Positions 23,182-31,702 of a stretch of DNA of 45,839 nucleotides are shown here, one piece after another (position 1 is the stretch's first letter; every line of letters starts with the position of its first letter). Source of the DNA: Clostridia bacterium (GTDB lineage: Bacteria > Bacillota_A > Clostridia > Oscillospirales > CAG-272). The notes under the pieces were generated by a model. It saw only the letters and a program-made list of their open reading frames with translations, made no database searches and was not told the DNA's origin. Location: contig JAFTUD010000012.1 in the NCBI GenBank assembly GCA_017466455.1, forward strand, positions 1 through 45,839, in the 5' to 3' direction. Both the position numbers and the translations under genes were made by a program.

Positions 23182-25059
23182 TTATTTAAGCGAGTCAAGA
23201 TAAATAAGAAGCACGCTGATATCCGCAGGGCTAACTCCGCTAATGCGCGATGCCTGACCGAGGGTAAGTGGCTTTACCTTATTTAGCTTTTGCTGTGCCT
23301 CAATACGAAGTCCCTTGATTTCGTTATAATCAATATCGGCAGGCAGGGCTCTTTTTTCCATTTTTGCGCCCCTTTCAACCTCTTGAAGCTGTTTTTTGAC
23401 ATAGCCCTCATATTTTATCTCGGTTTGAGCGACAAATTCAACCGATTTTTTCATTTTTGGGCGTGATGTATCGTATTTTGCAAGGCTTTTATAATCAAGC
23501 TGAGGTCTTTTAAGCAGGTCATAAAGCGAGGTCGGCACGCTGATTGGCGATGTGCCGAGCAATTCAAGGTCACGGTTCAGCTCCTCGCTCGGGCGGATTA
23601 CGGTATGGCGCGCCCTTTCAAGCTCACGCTCAACCGCCTCTCTCTTTTCCTTATAAAATTCCCATTGCTCATCGCTAACGAGTCCAACCTCACGGCCGAT
23701 AGGTGTCAGGCGGTAGTCCGCGTTATCCTGCCTCAGGAGCAGGCGAAATTCGGAGCGAGAGGTCATCATTCTATATGGCTCGCTTGTGCCCTTTGTTACA
23801 AGGTCATCAATAAGTGTACCGATATACGATGATGAGCGCGAAAGAATAAGTGGCTCCTTGCCGAGCAATTTCAAGGCGGCGTTTATTCCTGCGATAAGTC
23901 CCTGCGCGCCTGCCTCCTCATAGCCCGATGTGCCGTTAAACTGTCCTGCGCCGTAAAGACCCGAAATTCTTTTATATTCAAGCGTGGGAAGAAGCTCCTG
24001 CGGGTCGGTGCAATCATACTCTATTGCGTAGGCGTAGCGCATAATTTGCGCATTTTCAAAGCCCTCGAGCGAGTGTACCATTTGCTCCTGCACATCAATC
24101 GGCATAGAGGTTGAAAAGCCCTGAAGATACATTTCCTTCGTATCGCTTCCCATAGGCTCAACAAAGAGCTGATGGCGCTCCTTATCCGCAAAGCGCACGA
24201 TTTTATCCTCTATTGACGGGCAGTATCTCGGTCCTGTTCCGTGTATGTTTCCCGAATACAGGGCGGAGCGCTTTATGTTATCCTTGATGATTTTATGTGT
24301 GAGCGCGTTTGTATATACGATATGGCACGGAATTTGTCCGCTTTTAGCATACTCGTCCTCATTCGTTTTCCAAGAGAACGGAAATGCCTCGCTGTCGCCA
24401 TATTGCACCTCAAGCCTTGAATAGTCTATTGAATCGGCGTGAATTCGCGCAGGTGTGCCCGTTTTAAAGCGCATCATCGCTATGCCCTCGCGCTCAAGCG
24501 CCTCGGTAAGCCCGTGCGCCGAGTTCATTGAATCGGGACCCGATGAGTAGCATATGCTTCCTGTATGGATAGTGCCATTTAGGAATGTGCCTGTGCAAAG
24601 AATAGCGCACTCTGTCTCGTATCTTTCGCCAAGCTTGGTGATAACTGCGGTGATTTTCTTGTCACTTCCCTCACCCTGTGTTTCTAAATCAACTATTTCC
24701 GCTTGGACTATGCGAAGGTTTTTCGTGCCCTCAAGCACGCTTTTCATAATGGAACGGTATTTCATTCTGTCGGCTTGAATACGCTTTGAATATACCGCCG
24801 CGCCCTTGCCGAGGTTTAGTGTCCTTGCTTGGAGAGTGACAAGGTCGGAGCTTGCGCCCATTTGACCGCCAAGCGCATCTATTTCGTATACAAGATGCCC
24901 CTTCGCCGTTCCACCGATTGATGGATTGCAGGGCATATTCGCAATAGCGTCAAGCGACATCGTGAAAAGCACCGTGTCAAGTCCCATTCTTGCCGAGGCA
25001 AGCGCTGCCTCAACCCCTGCGTGACCCGCACCGATTACCGCTATCTTAGTCTTAGCCAT
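23182..25059 (-). CDS. mnmG: tRNA uridine-5-carboxymethylaminomethyl modification enzyme MnmG (GidA)
   Basis: 625 residues, full family length. N-terminal FAD-binding GAGHAG (10-15), the PCNPSIGGTAKGHL signature near 43, and the C-terminal helical domain ending in SRISGVSPADISVLLIYL. With MnmE it installs the cmnm5 group at wobble U34 of certain tRNAs, using FAD and methylene-THF. AAGGAG precedes the ATG. It is not next to mnmE or rsmG as in many genomes; here it stands alone with its own terminator. Confidence 0.97.
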   Translation of the reverse strand: MAKTKIAVIGAGHAGVEAALASARMGLDTVLFTMSLDAIANMPCNPSIGGTAKGHLVYEIDALGGQMGASSDLVTLQARTLNLGKGAAVYSKRIQADRMKYRSIMKSVLEGTKNLRIVQAEIVDLETQGEGSDKKITAVITKLGERYETECAILCTGTFLNGTIHTGSICYSSGPDSMNSAHGLTEALEREGIAMMRFKTGTPARIHADSIDYSRLEVQYGDSEAFPFSWKTNEDEYAKSGQIPCHIVYTNALTHKIIKDNIKRSALYSGNIHGTGPRYCPSIEDKIVRFADKERHQLFVEPMGSDTKEMYLQGFSTSMPIDVQEQMVHSLEGFENAQIMRYAYAIEYDCTDPQELLPTLEYKRISGLYGAGQFNGTSGYEEAGAQGLIAGINAALKLLGKEPLILSRSSSYIGTLIDDLVTKGTSEPYRMMTSRSEFRLLLRQDNADYRLTPIGREVGLVSDEQWEFYKEKREAVERELERARHTVIRPSEELNRDLELLGTSPISVPTSLYDLLKRPQLDYKSLAKYDTSRPKMKKSVEFVAQTEIKYEGYVKKQLQEVERGAKMEKRALPADIDYNEIKGLRIEAQQKLNKVKPLTLGQASRISGVSPADISVLLIYLDSLK

Positions 25060-25083
25060 ATTTTTCCTCTCCTTAAATAACCT

Positions 25084-25113
25084 TTCTTTTTTCTTTGGAA
25101 AAAGAAAAAAGAA
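25084..25113. repeat. A/T-only inverted repeat upstream of mnmG
   Basis: 13-bp perfect arms TTCTTTTTTCTTT / AAAGAAAAAAGAA with loop GGAA, 25 bases before the mnmG ATG. It could terminate transcription or shape the leader; no -10/-35 pair is obvious nearby. Confidence 0.5.
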
Positions 25114-25131
25114 GCAAAAAAGAAATCAAAA

Positions 25132-25294
25132 CCGAGAGCCTCGGTAGGCAAACTCCGACATCGTTTAGTGCGAATTTATTCTACACTCCCCGAGCAATTT
25201 TCTTCATGGCGTTAGCCAATTCATGACCGTAGGTCAATTCATGTCACAAAGTGACAATTCATGTTCGCTTGCGAACAATTCATGTGCGAAGCAC
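25132..25294. repeat. Repeat head followed by a five-hairpin array with AATTCAT linkers
   Basis: Head CCGAG-AGC-CTCGG (25132-25144) plus the second stem segment to about 25203. Then hairpins TGGC/GCCA (25207-25218), GACC/GGTC (25225-25235), GTCAC/GTGAC (25243-25255), GTTCGC/GCGAAC (25263-25276) and GTGC/GCAC (25284-25294), separated by exact AATTCAT 7-mers (25218, 25236, 25256, 25277). A further hairpin CCTCAT-GTA-ATGAGG lies at 25314-25328. Confidence 0.92.
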
Positions 25295-25348
25295 CGTTGC
25301 GACGCTTATCAGTCCTCATGTAATGAGGGTCAAGAAACGAGTTGTTTT

Positions 25349-25415
25349 AGGCGCACCGCAAATAGCGGGCGCAGGCGCACTTTGGCGTGCGTCAAGGTCG
25401 CTATTGAGGAGCAAC
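25349..25415 (+). ncRNA. Structured 67-nt element, copy A
   Basis: Constant segments AGGCGCACCGCA, GGCGNA, loop TTTGGC, (A/G)AGGT and GAGGAGCAAC flank two nested stems: AATAGCG/CGCTATT (25361-25367 with 25399-25405) and GGCGCAC/GTGCGTC (25374-25380 with 25387-25393, one G.U). Every stem position that differs from copy B is compensated. The G.U pair fits the plus strand as the RNA strand. It lies 25 bases beyond the rlmH stop. I do not recognise it as a known RNA class. Confidence 0.75.
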
Positions 25416-25440
25416 AACAAAGAACGAAGTTTATTGAGCC

Positions 25441-25923
25441 TCATTTGTGGTATTTTGTATTGTTTATGATAGACAGTGTCCTATATATCGTTTCGTGCAA
25501 GATTACCCTTAGTAGCTGATGTGGGAAGGTTAATTTTGACACGGAGAGCTTAAAATCTGCTCTTGCCTTTACCTGTGGGGACAAGCCATATGATGAGCCT
25601 ATTATAAACACGATTTCGCTTTTACCTGTGTTTGTTATTTCGCTTATTTTGGTGGCAAGCTCCTCACTGCTCAGCTGTTTGCCCTCTACGCACATTGCTA
25701 TGACATAGGAGCGAGGGGTGAGCCTTTCAAGAATGCGCTTTTCCTCACATTCAAGCGCTCTTTCAATCTCGCTTTGCGAGGGGTTTTCGCTTAGGCGCTC
25801 CTCTTTTAAGACAATTTCCTCAATTTTCGCCCACGCGCCAATGCGCTTTTGGTATTCCTTTATCGCATCACGAAGGTAATTTTCCTTTAAATCACCCGTG
25901 GCGATTATTTTTATATTTAGCAT
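25441..25923 (-). CDS. rlmH: 23S rRNA (pseudouridine1915-N3)-methyltransferase RlmH
   Basis: 160 residues from the chosen start. SPOUT-family trefoil-knot landmarks: IIGSSYGL (SAM loop) and the C-terminal KLTFPHQLLRVILHETIYR...YHK, which is diagnostic of RlmH. It methylates pseudouridine 1915 in helix 69 of the 50S subunit. An upstream ATG at 25938 overlaps the previous gene; the ATG at 25923 (MLNIKIIATG) gives the family length (~155-160) and has GAGG upstream, so I use it. It lies four bases after the PLP enzyme gene, probably co-transcribed. Confidence 0.96.
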   Translation of the reverse strand: MLNIKIIATGDLKENYLRDAIKEYQKRIGAWAKIEEIVLKEERLSENPSQSEIERALECEEKRILERLTPRSYVIAMCVEGKQLSSEELATKISEITNTGKSEIVFIIGSSYGLSPQVKARADFKLSVSKLTFPHQLLRVILHETIYRTLSIINNTKYHK

Positions 25924-25927
25924 TCGC

Positions 25928-27175
25928 TTATTCCTCAATAAGCTTTTGAACCGCTGTTAAAATAGCGATTTTTCCGCTTTCGTAGGTAAGACCGCCCTGA
26001 AGGAAGGCGATATATGGCTCTCTTATAGGTCCGTCACAGGAGATTTCTATTGATGAGCCCTGTGTGAATGCGCCTGCTGCCATAATTACCTCGTCCTGAT
26101 AGCCGGGCATTGCCCACGGCATAGGGGTAACATAGGAGTCAACGGGCGAGGCGCTTTGTATTCCTTGGCAGAATTTTATAAGCCCGTCGGCATAGCCGAA
26201 TTTTACTGTTTGAATTATATCCGAGCGCTCCTCATCGTAGCGGGGGTATGCGTTAAATCCCATTTTTTCAAGCACATATGACGCAAAATGCGCAGTTTTG
26301 AGTGCTTGTGAAACGATGTGAGGGGCGAGGAAAAAGCCCTTGAACAGGCTTCTGTTTTGGTTGAGCGTTGCGCCAACCTCAAGACCTGTGCCTACGCTTG
26401 TCAGGCGGTAAGAAGCAAGCTCCACTGCCCTTTTTGTGCCTGCGATATATCCACCGCTTTCGGCAATTCCGCCACCCGGATTTTTGATAAGAGAGCCGAT
26501 AATCATATCCGCACCAACGGCACAGGGCTCCTTATCCTCGGTGAACTCGCCATAGCAGTTATCAACAACGACATACGCACCGCACCTTGCGTGAACGAAG
26601 TCGCAAATTTCGCCTATTTCATCAACCGTGAGGGTTGGGCGGTCAAGATAGCCCTTTGAGCGCTGAACAAATACGACCTTAACGCGCTTGCCAAGCTCCT
26701 TTAGCTTTTTATCAATGGCATCAAAGTCGATTTTTTTGTCCTCGGTGAAGTCAATTTGCTCATACTGTACGCCGAAATCGGCAAGAGAGCCGTCACCGTT
26801 TGCACCGTCAATTCCAACAACCTCGCAAAGCGTGTCATAGGGGCGGTTGGTAACGGAGAGCATTACATCACCCGGGCGCAAAAGTCCAAAAAGACCTATG
26901 GTGAGCGCCTGTGTGCCGTTTACGATGCTGTGGCGCACAAATGCGCTTTCCGCACCGAAAACACTTGCATAAATCTTGTCAAGCGTATCTCTGCCAAGGT
27001 CATCATAGCCGTAGCCCGTCGTACCGCATAGCATAGCCTCGCTTACACGATGCTCACGGTAGGCGTCAAGCACTCGGCTTGTGTTTTTGAAGGAAATTTC
27101 CTCTATTTTTTTGAAGATGGGAGAAAGGGCGATTTCCGCCTCGCTCGCTATATCTAAAAGCTTTTTTGAAAACAT
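25928..27175 (-). CDS. Methionine gamma-lyase-family PLP enzyme (aluminium-resistance protein family)
   Basis: 415 residues, typical for this family. A fold-type I aminotransferase-like domain with K231 in SLIKNPGGG as the probable PLP lysine. Other landmarks are GTTGYGYDD, NGTQALTIGLFGLLRPGD and VVDNCYGEFTE. The family is annotated both as methionine gamma-lyase-like and as aluminium resistance protein; the true reaction is not firmly known. It sits between a Sel1 protein gene and rlmH with 3-4 base spacing, a compact operon. Confidence 0.9.
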   Translation of the reverse strand: MFSKKLLDIASEAEIALSPIFKKIEEISFKNTSRVLDAYREHRVSEAMLCGTTGYGYDDLGRDTLDKIYASVFGAESAFVRHSIVNGTQALTIGLFGLLRPGDVMLSVTNRPYDTLCEVVGIDGANGDGSLADFGVQYEQIDFTEDKKIDFDAIDKKLKELGKRVKVVFVQRSKGYLDRPTLTVDEIGEICDFVHARCGAYVVVDNCYGEFTEDKEPCAVGADMIIGSLIKNPGGGIAESGGYIAGTKRAVELASYRLTSVGTGLEVGATLNQNRSLFKGFFLAPHIVSQALKTAHFASYVLEKMGFNAYPRYDEERSDIIQTVKFGYADGLIKFCQGIQSASPVDSYVTPMPWAMPGYQDEVIMAAGAFTQGSSIEISCDGPIREPYIAFLQGGLTYESGKIAILTAVQKLIEE

Positions 27176-27178
27176 ATC

Positions 27179-28051
27179 TTATCCCTTTAAGCTGTCTAAG
27201 AATTCAATAATCCGGTCAAGACCGTAATAGCCGTTTGCTCGGGCATAGTCGTAATGGTCGCAGGCGTTGTAGAGGTCGCCCCTATGCTCAAAGTACACAC
27301 CAAGAGCGAAATGTCCGTGCGCACAGCCCTGACGGGAGCTTTCGCACATTACCTCAAATGCTTCCTCATCTCTTTCCTCATTAAAGAGTAAAATGCCCTT
27401 ATACGCGATACATATCGGGTCGTTTTCATCAAGAGCGAGGTGCTTGTTCGCGTTTTCATCATCACCCTGTTCGAAGTAGAGCCAACAAAGCCTTCCGTGA
27501 GGGTGTTCCATTTTTTTGTAGCTTTCAATCGCTAAATCAAGCGATTTTTCCGTGCCTATTCCGTACTGATAAAGTATTCCGAGCATTTCGCACGCACTTG
27601 GGTACTTGCTGTTTTGCGCTATTTCAAAGAGCCTTCTTGCGTTTTTCTCATCAAGCTCGCCAAGGTTGCGGTTAAGATAGCCCTTCAAGCGTCCGAATAG
27701 GTTTTTTGTTTCGGCAGTGGCGCAGTTGTATTCATCGGTGCTCATTTGGAGAATGTAACGCTTGTGATATAGCGTTGCAAGCTCAAGGTCAACATCTGTT
27801 CCTATGCCGTAGCCATATATGTTGGCAAGCTCCGAGCTTGCCTGCGCGTTTCTCGCGTCTGATGCCTCGGTTAAAAGCTCAATAGCCCTGTCGGGATTTA
27901 GGTCAACCCTGTCCCAGTCGTAAAGATACGCAAACGCGAGCTTTACCTTCGCTACAATGTCGCCCGAGCCTGCAAGCGCCTCAAGCTCCTCAATAGGAGT
28001 GTCGTCATCCTCAAGGTCATCAAAATAATCTAAAAAATCCTTATCGTTCAT
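27179..28051 (-). CDS. Sel1/TPR-repeat protein
   Basis: 290 residues from the ATG at 28051. Sel1-like repeats of ~36 residues (A..LA.(I/L)Y.YGIGT..D...A..(L/Y)...) cover roughly 60-285, with an acidic N-terminus (DYFDDLEDDDTPIEELEAL). No signal peptide, so cytosolic. Such repeats mediate protein contacts. The longer frame from 28117 starts inside the upstream repeat region; the ATG at 28051 has GGGAG upstream and is preferred. Confidence 0.85.
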   Translation of the reverse strand: MNDKDFLDYFDDLEDDDTPIEELEALAGSGDIVAKVKLAFAYLYDWDRVDLNPDRAIELLTEASDARNAQASSELANIYGYGIGTDVDLELATLYHKRYILQMSTDEYNCATAETKNLFGRLKGYLNRNLGELDEKNARRLFEIAQNSKYPSACEMLGILYQYGIGTEKSLDLAIESYKKMEHPHGRLCWLYFEQGDDENANKHLALDENDPICIAYKGILLFNEERDEEAFEVMCESSRQGCAHGHFALGVYFEHRGDLYNACDHYDYARANGYYGLDRIIEFLDSLKG

Positions 28052-28115
28052 TCTAACTACTCCCTTCGGTAGTGTTTTTAAGTCTTGCTTTTCAAAATCC
28101 CACGGCGCAAGGCGC

Positions 28116-28144
28116 ACTTTATTTGATACTTTATTTGATGTAAA
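28116..28144 (-). promoter_or_regulatory. Promoter for the Sel1 - PLP enzyme - rlmH operon
   Basis: Minus strand TTTACA (28139-28144), 17 bases, TAAAGT (28116-28121). The -10 region is a 12-bp direct repeat, so a second TAAAGT lies at 28128-28133. Confidence 0.65.
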
Positions 28145-28226
28145 TTAAATCGTTCAGAGCAAGTTAGACAAGTCGCCCCTGCCCAACTTCACTTGATGCG
28201 CTCAACCGTTCAGGACAAGTTAGGCA

Positions 28227-28293
28227 AGGCGCACCGCAGTTTGCGGGCGAAAATGTACTTTGGCGTACATTGAGGTCGCAAACGAGGAGCAAC
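28227..28293 (+). ncRNA. Structured 67-nt element, copy B
   Basis: Same constant segments and length as copy A, with stems GTTTGCG/CGCAAAC (28239-28245 with 28277-28283) and AATGTAC/GTACATT (28252-28258 with 28265-28271). An imperfect direct repeat of its 5' flank occurs at about 28152-28180 (CGTTCAG.....AAGTTAG.CAAG). A longer inverted repeat, CTCAACCGTT (28201-28210) with AACGGTTGAG (28313-28322, in the end of typA), encloses it. Confidence 0.75.
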
Positions 28294-28310
28294 GACGATT
28301 AACGCCGTCA

Positions 28311-30134
28311 TCAACGGTTGAGCTTCGCGAAGGCTTTTTTGCGAAGTTCGGTATTCAAAATTCTCTTTCTTAGACGAATTGTCTTTGGAGTTACCTCTAT
28401 TAGCTCATCATCGGCTATATACTCTATTGCTTGCTCCAAGGACAATACTCTTGGGGGGGTCAAAATCAAGGCTTCATCTGCGCCCTTTGAGCGAACTGCG
28501 GTAAGGTGTTTTTTCTTGCAGACATTTAGCTCTATATCCTCTTTCTTTGGACATTCACCAACTATCATGCCCTCGTAGACGGGGGTTTGAACGCCGATGA
28601 ACATTGCGCCTCTATCCTGCGCGTTATAAAGTCCGTATGAGGTAGCCTCTCCGTCCTCGCTTGCGATAAGAGAGCCTGTAAATCTTGTAACTACATCGCC
28701 CTTGAACGGTGCATAGCCGTCAAAGAGCGTATTGAGAACGCCCTCACCCTTTGTATCGGTCATAAACTCGCTACGGTAGCCGAGCAAGCATCTTGACGGG
28801 ATAAGGTATTCAATTCTGACTCTTGAGCCGACCTTCATCATATTGATAAATTCGCCCTTACGAGCGCTAAGCTTTTGAACGACTGTTCCGTTGCTTTCCT
28901 CGGGAACATCTATTGACACACGCTCCATAGGCTCGTGCAAAATTCCGTCTATCTCCTTATAGAGGACCTTAGGTGTTGAGCAACAAAGCTCATAGCCCTC
29001 ACGACGCATATTTTCAATAAGGATTGAAAGGTGCATTTCACCTCTGCCCGCAACTCTGAAGGAGTCGGTTGTTTCGCCGTCGCTTACACGAAGGGATACA
29101 TCCTTAAGCGTTTCCTTATAAAGGCGCTCACGAATTTGGCGAGAGGTAACGAACTTACCCTCCCTGCCTGCAAACGGGCTATCATTTACGGAGAAGGTCA
29201 TTTCCATTGTAGGCTCACTAACCTTAACAAATTCAAGGGGCTCAACACAGTCGGTTGCGCAAAGGGTATCGCCTATTGAAATCTCCTCAACTCCGCTAAA
29301 GCAAACGATGTCGCCAACCGTTGCGCTTTGAGCAGGTGAGCGAGAAAGACCGTCAAACTGATAGATTGATACGATTTTCGCACGGCGTGGCTTTTCATCG
29401 GAGTGATAGTTGCAAACGCTAACCTCTTGACCAACCTTAAGCGTACCGCGCTCAATTCTTCCTATACCGATTTTACCTACATAGTCATTATAGTCAACGC
29501 TTGAAACAAGGAGCTGAAGTGGCTCATTCTCCTCACCCTCGGGTGCAGGAATGTATTCAAGAATTGTATCAAGAAGCGGGATAAGGTCCTTACCCTCTAC
29601 ATCGGGGGAGAGTGAGGCGGTTCCGCTTCTGCCCGAGCAGAACAGCATAGGTGAGTCAAGCTGTTCATCGGTTGCGTTAAGGTCGATAAGAAGCTCCAAA
29701 ACCTCGTTTATAACCTCATCAATACGGGCGTCGGGACGGTCAATCTTATTAACTACTACGATAATTCTGTGGTTAAGCTCCATAGCCCTTTGAAGCACAA
29801 ATCTTGTCTGTGGCATAGGGCCCTCGGCTGCGTCAACAAGAAGGATAACTCCGTTTACCATTTTGAGTATACGCTCAACCTCACCGCCGAAGTCTGCGTG
29901 ACCGGGGGTGTCGATAACATTTATCTTCTTGCCTGCGTAGTGAATAGCGGTGTTCTTTGCAAGGATTGTAATGCCTCTTTCCTTTTCAAGGTCGTTTGAG
30001 TCCATTACACGCTCGGTTGTCGCTTGATTTTCATGATACGCTCCGCCCTGCTGAAGCATTCCGTCAACGAGTGTTGTCTTTCCGTGGTCAACATGGGCAA
30101 TGATTGCAACATTTCTCAAATCTTCTCTAATCAT
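28311..30134 (-). CDS. typA: Ribosome-associated GTPase TypA/BipA
   Basis: 607 residues, family length. G1 AHVDHGKTT (13-21), G3 DTPGH (75-79) and G4 NKID (129-132), then EF-G-like domains II, III and V and the TypA C-terminal domain (around GYAPFKGDVVTR and YNAQDRGAMFIG). A translational GTPase involved in 50S assembly and stress or low-temperature growth. Complete, with its own promoter. The stop codon lies inside an inverted repeat enclosing the structured element copy B. Confidence 0.97.
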   Translation of the reverse strand: MIREDLRNVAIIAHVDHGKTTLVDGMLQQGGAYHENQATTERVMDSNDLEKERGITILAKNTAIHYAGKKINVIDTPGHADFGGEVERILKMVNGVILLVDAAEGPMPQTRFVLQRAMELNHRIIVVVNKIDRPDARIDEVINEVLELLIDLNATDEQLDSPMLFCSGRSGTASLSPDVEGKDLIPLLDTILEYIPAPEGEENEPLQLLVSSVDYNDYVGKIGIGRIERGTLKVGQEVSVCNYHSDEKPRRAKIVSIYQFDGLSRSPAQSATVGDIVCFSGVEEISIGDTLCATDCVEPLEFVKVSEPTMEMTFSVNDSPFAGREGKFVTSRQIRERLYKETLKDVSLRVSDGETTDSFRVAGRGEMHLSILIENMRREGYELCCSTPKVLYKEIDGILHEPMERVSIDVPEESNGTVVQKLSARKGEFINMMKVGSRVRIEYLIPSRCLLGYRSEFMTDTKGEGVLNTLFDGYAPFKGDVVTRFTGSLIASEDGEATSYGLYNAQDRGAMFIGVQTPVYEGMIVGECPKKEDIELNVCKKKHLTAVRSKGADEALILTPPRVLSLEQAIEYIADDELIEVTPKTIRLRKRILNTELRKKAFAKLNR

Positions 30135-30256
30135 TTTTATATCCTCTCTATGATAAAATTTACATTTTTCATCGGCTCTTTTTTCGGCGAGCCTGCCGAA
30201 ATTTTTCGCGCCTTATATTTTACTTAAATATTCTCGCAGACGCGTAAGACGCGTAT

Positions 30257-30285
30257 ATTTTAGCACAAGATTTATAATATGTAAA
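30257..30285 (-). promoter_or_regulatory. Promoter for typA
   Basis: Minus strand TTTACA (30280-30285), 17 bases, TAAAAT (30257-30262). The leader carries a small palindrome ACGCGT-CTT-ACGCGT near 30240-30254. Confidence 0.7.
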
Positions 30286-30330
30286 TAGTTTTATTAAAAT
30301 TTTTTAAAAAATATTATACCCCCTTCGCGC

Positions 30331-30369
30331 TTACAAAAAAATATCACGACCCACACAAAGGGGTCGTGA
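30331..30369 (-). terminator. Terminator of the anion permease gene
   Basis: Stem TCACGACCC / GGGTCGTGA on the minus strand, followed by ATATTTTTTT. Confidence 0.88.
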
Positions 30370-30403
30370 CGGTCGGTTATTATCTGCTTGGAAGCGGTGC
30401 GCA

Positions 30404-31510
30404 TCAAACGATTAGCAGGCACACGGCAAGAAGAACAAAGAGGAAAATCACATTCAGAAGGGTGAATATTCCAAGATATTTCAGCTTAGAGCCGACGCCC
30501 GTGCGCGAATACTCCGAGAAGGTGATCAGCGAGGCGAGTGATGCAATAAGCGTGCCTGTTCCGCCGATGTTTACGCCGAGAAGCAGCTCCTTGTAGTTAT
30601 CTGTAAACTGCGAGAGCAATATTGCGCTTGGCACATTTGAGATAAGCTGACAGGACAGGGCTGATATCAAAAGCGTGCTTTTTTCAAGCAATGCGGACAA
30701 AAGGTGGCGCACTGTGTCTATATTTGACATATTTCCCGCAAAGATAAAGAACATAAAAAATGTGCCGAGCAGGAAGTAATCCACCCTTAGCATTGCGTAT
30801 CTGTCCATTATCAGAATAGCGACAAGCACTATTGCAAGGGCGATATAGTACGGAATTACCGAGAATACCATAAGCACGGTAATGGCGAAAAGCACAAGGT
30901 AAATTGCGCTACGCCCGCGCTTGAATACGAAGGGCTCCTTTTTAGTCAGCTCCATTTTGGTCTTGGGGAAGAAAAACGCGCACACGGTGAGCATTGCGAC
31001 CGCTACTGCAAAGGGGAGCGCCATAATTTTCATAAATTCAAGCGTCGGAATGTTGAATTTTGAATACAGGTAGAGGTTTTGCGGATTTCCAAACGGGGTT
31101 AGCATACCGCCGAGGTTTGCCGAGATGTTTTGCAAAACGAACAGCCACGGAGTGTATTTTTCGTTGCCCGTTTCGCTAAGGACATACCAGCCAAGGGGCA
31201 AGAAGGTGATTAGCGCCATATCGTTTGCGATAAAGAGCGAGCCGATAAAGGTTATATAGATAAGCGCAAGCACGCAAATGCGGAAATTCGGGGTGGAGTG
31301 TATGATTTTGCGTGCTATTATGCTGAAAAATTTAATGTTTTTGAGCGCGCAGACAACCGCAAGCGTGGCAAGCAGGCACGAAAGGGTCTTCAGGTCTATG
31401 TAGTCAAAATACGCGCTTGACGGCGGTACAAAAAAGCATGTAACAACGGCGCACACGGTAGCAATTACGAACACTGCGTGACCCTTTATGAATATCAGAG
31501 CCCTTTTCAT
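30404..31510 (-). CDS. SLC13/ArsB-type (ion transporter superfamily) anion permease
   Basis: 368 residues with ~10-11 hydrophobic segments. Superfamily markers are the paired re-entrant regions GNPQN (141-145) and SNVPSA (291-296), plus a late GGTGTLIAS loop. Relatives carry citrate, dicarboxylates, sulfate, arsenite or sodium/proton; the substrate cannot be told. It is somewhat shorter than typical (~420). Single gene between its own promoter and terminator. Confidence 0.82.
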   Translation of the reverse strand: MKRALIFIKGHAVFVIATVCAVVTCFFVPPSSAYFDYIDLKTLSCLLATLAVVCALKNIKFFSIIARKIIHSTPNFRICVLALIYITFIGSLFIANDMALITFLPLGWYVLSETGNEKYTPWLFVLQNISANLGGMLTPFGNPQNLYLYSKFNIPTLEFMKIMALPFAVAVAMLTVCAFFFPKTKMELTKKEPFVFKRGRSAIYLVLFAITVLMVFSVIPYYIALAIVLVAILIMDRYAMLRVDYFLLGTFFMFFIFAGNMSNIDTVRHLLSALLEKSTLLISALSCQLISNVPSAILLSQFTDNYKELLLGVNIGGTGTLIASLASLITFSEYSRTGVGSKLKYLGIFTLLNVIFLFVLLAVCLLIV

Positions 31511-31563
31511 AGCCTTACCCCCTATCCTGCCCCTTTTGGGCGCAAAATTTTCTTTACCCTGTA

Positions 31564-31592
31564 ATAATACTAAAAAATATTCGATTTGTCAA
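31564..31592 (-). promoter_or_regulatory. Sigma-A promoter for the anion permease
   Basis: Minus strand TTGACA (31587-31592), 17 bases, TATTAT (31564-31569). Confidence 0.85.
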
Positions 31593-31611
31593 CTATTTTT
31601 CTTACATTAAA

Positions 31612-31640
31612 TTGACTTTTTTTCGCACGCGTGATAAAAT
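31612..31640 (+). promoter_or_regulatory. Promoter for the polysaccharide deacetylase gene
   Basis: TTGACT (31612-31617), 17 bases, TAAAAT (31635-31640); divergent from the permease promoter. Confidence 0.8.
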
Positions 31641-31662
31641 ATAGATATAAATTCCCCTTCCC

Positions 31663-31698
31663 TGCCTCGCTTGGCTCGGTTGGGCGCTTAGTGAGGTA
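31663..31698 (+). promoter_or_regulatory. Leader hairpin that can cover the deacetylase ribosome site
   Basis: TGCCTCGCT (31663-31671) can pair with AGTGAGGTA (31690-31698), nine pairs with two G.U. This hides the GAGGT site for the ATG at 31703. Confidence 0.35.
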
Positions 31699-31702
31699 GA
31701 AA

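Noticed and set aside
25251..25469. Plus-strand frame through the AATTCAT array and the structured element
   Set aside because: It reads through hairpins and the covarying element, and its end overlaps rlmH. The covariation pattern is that of structure, not coding.
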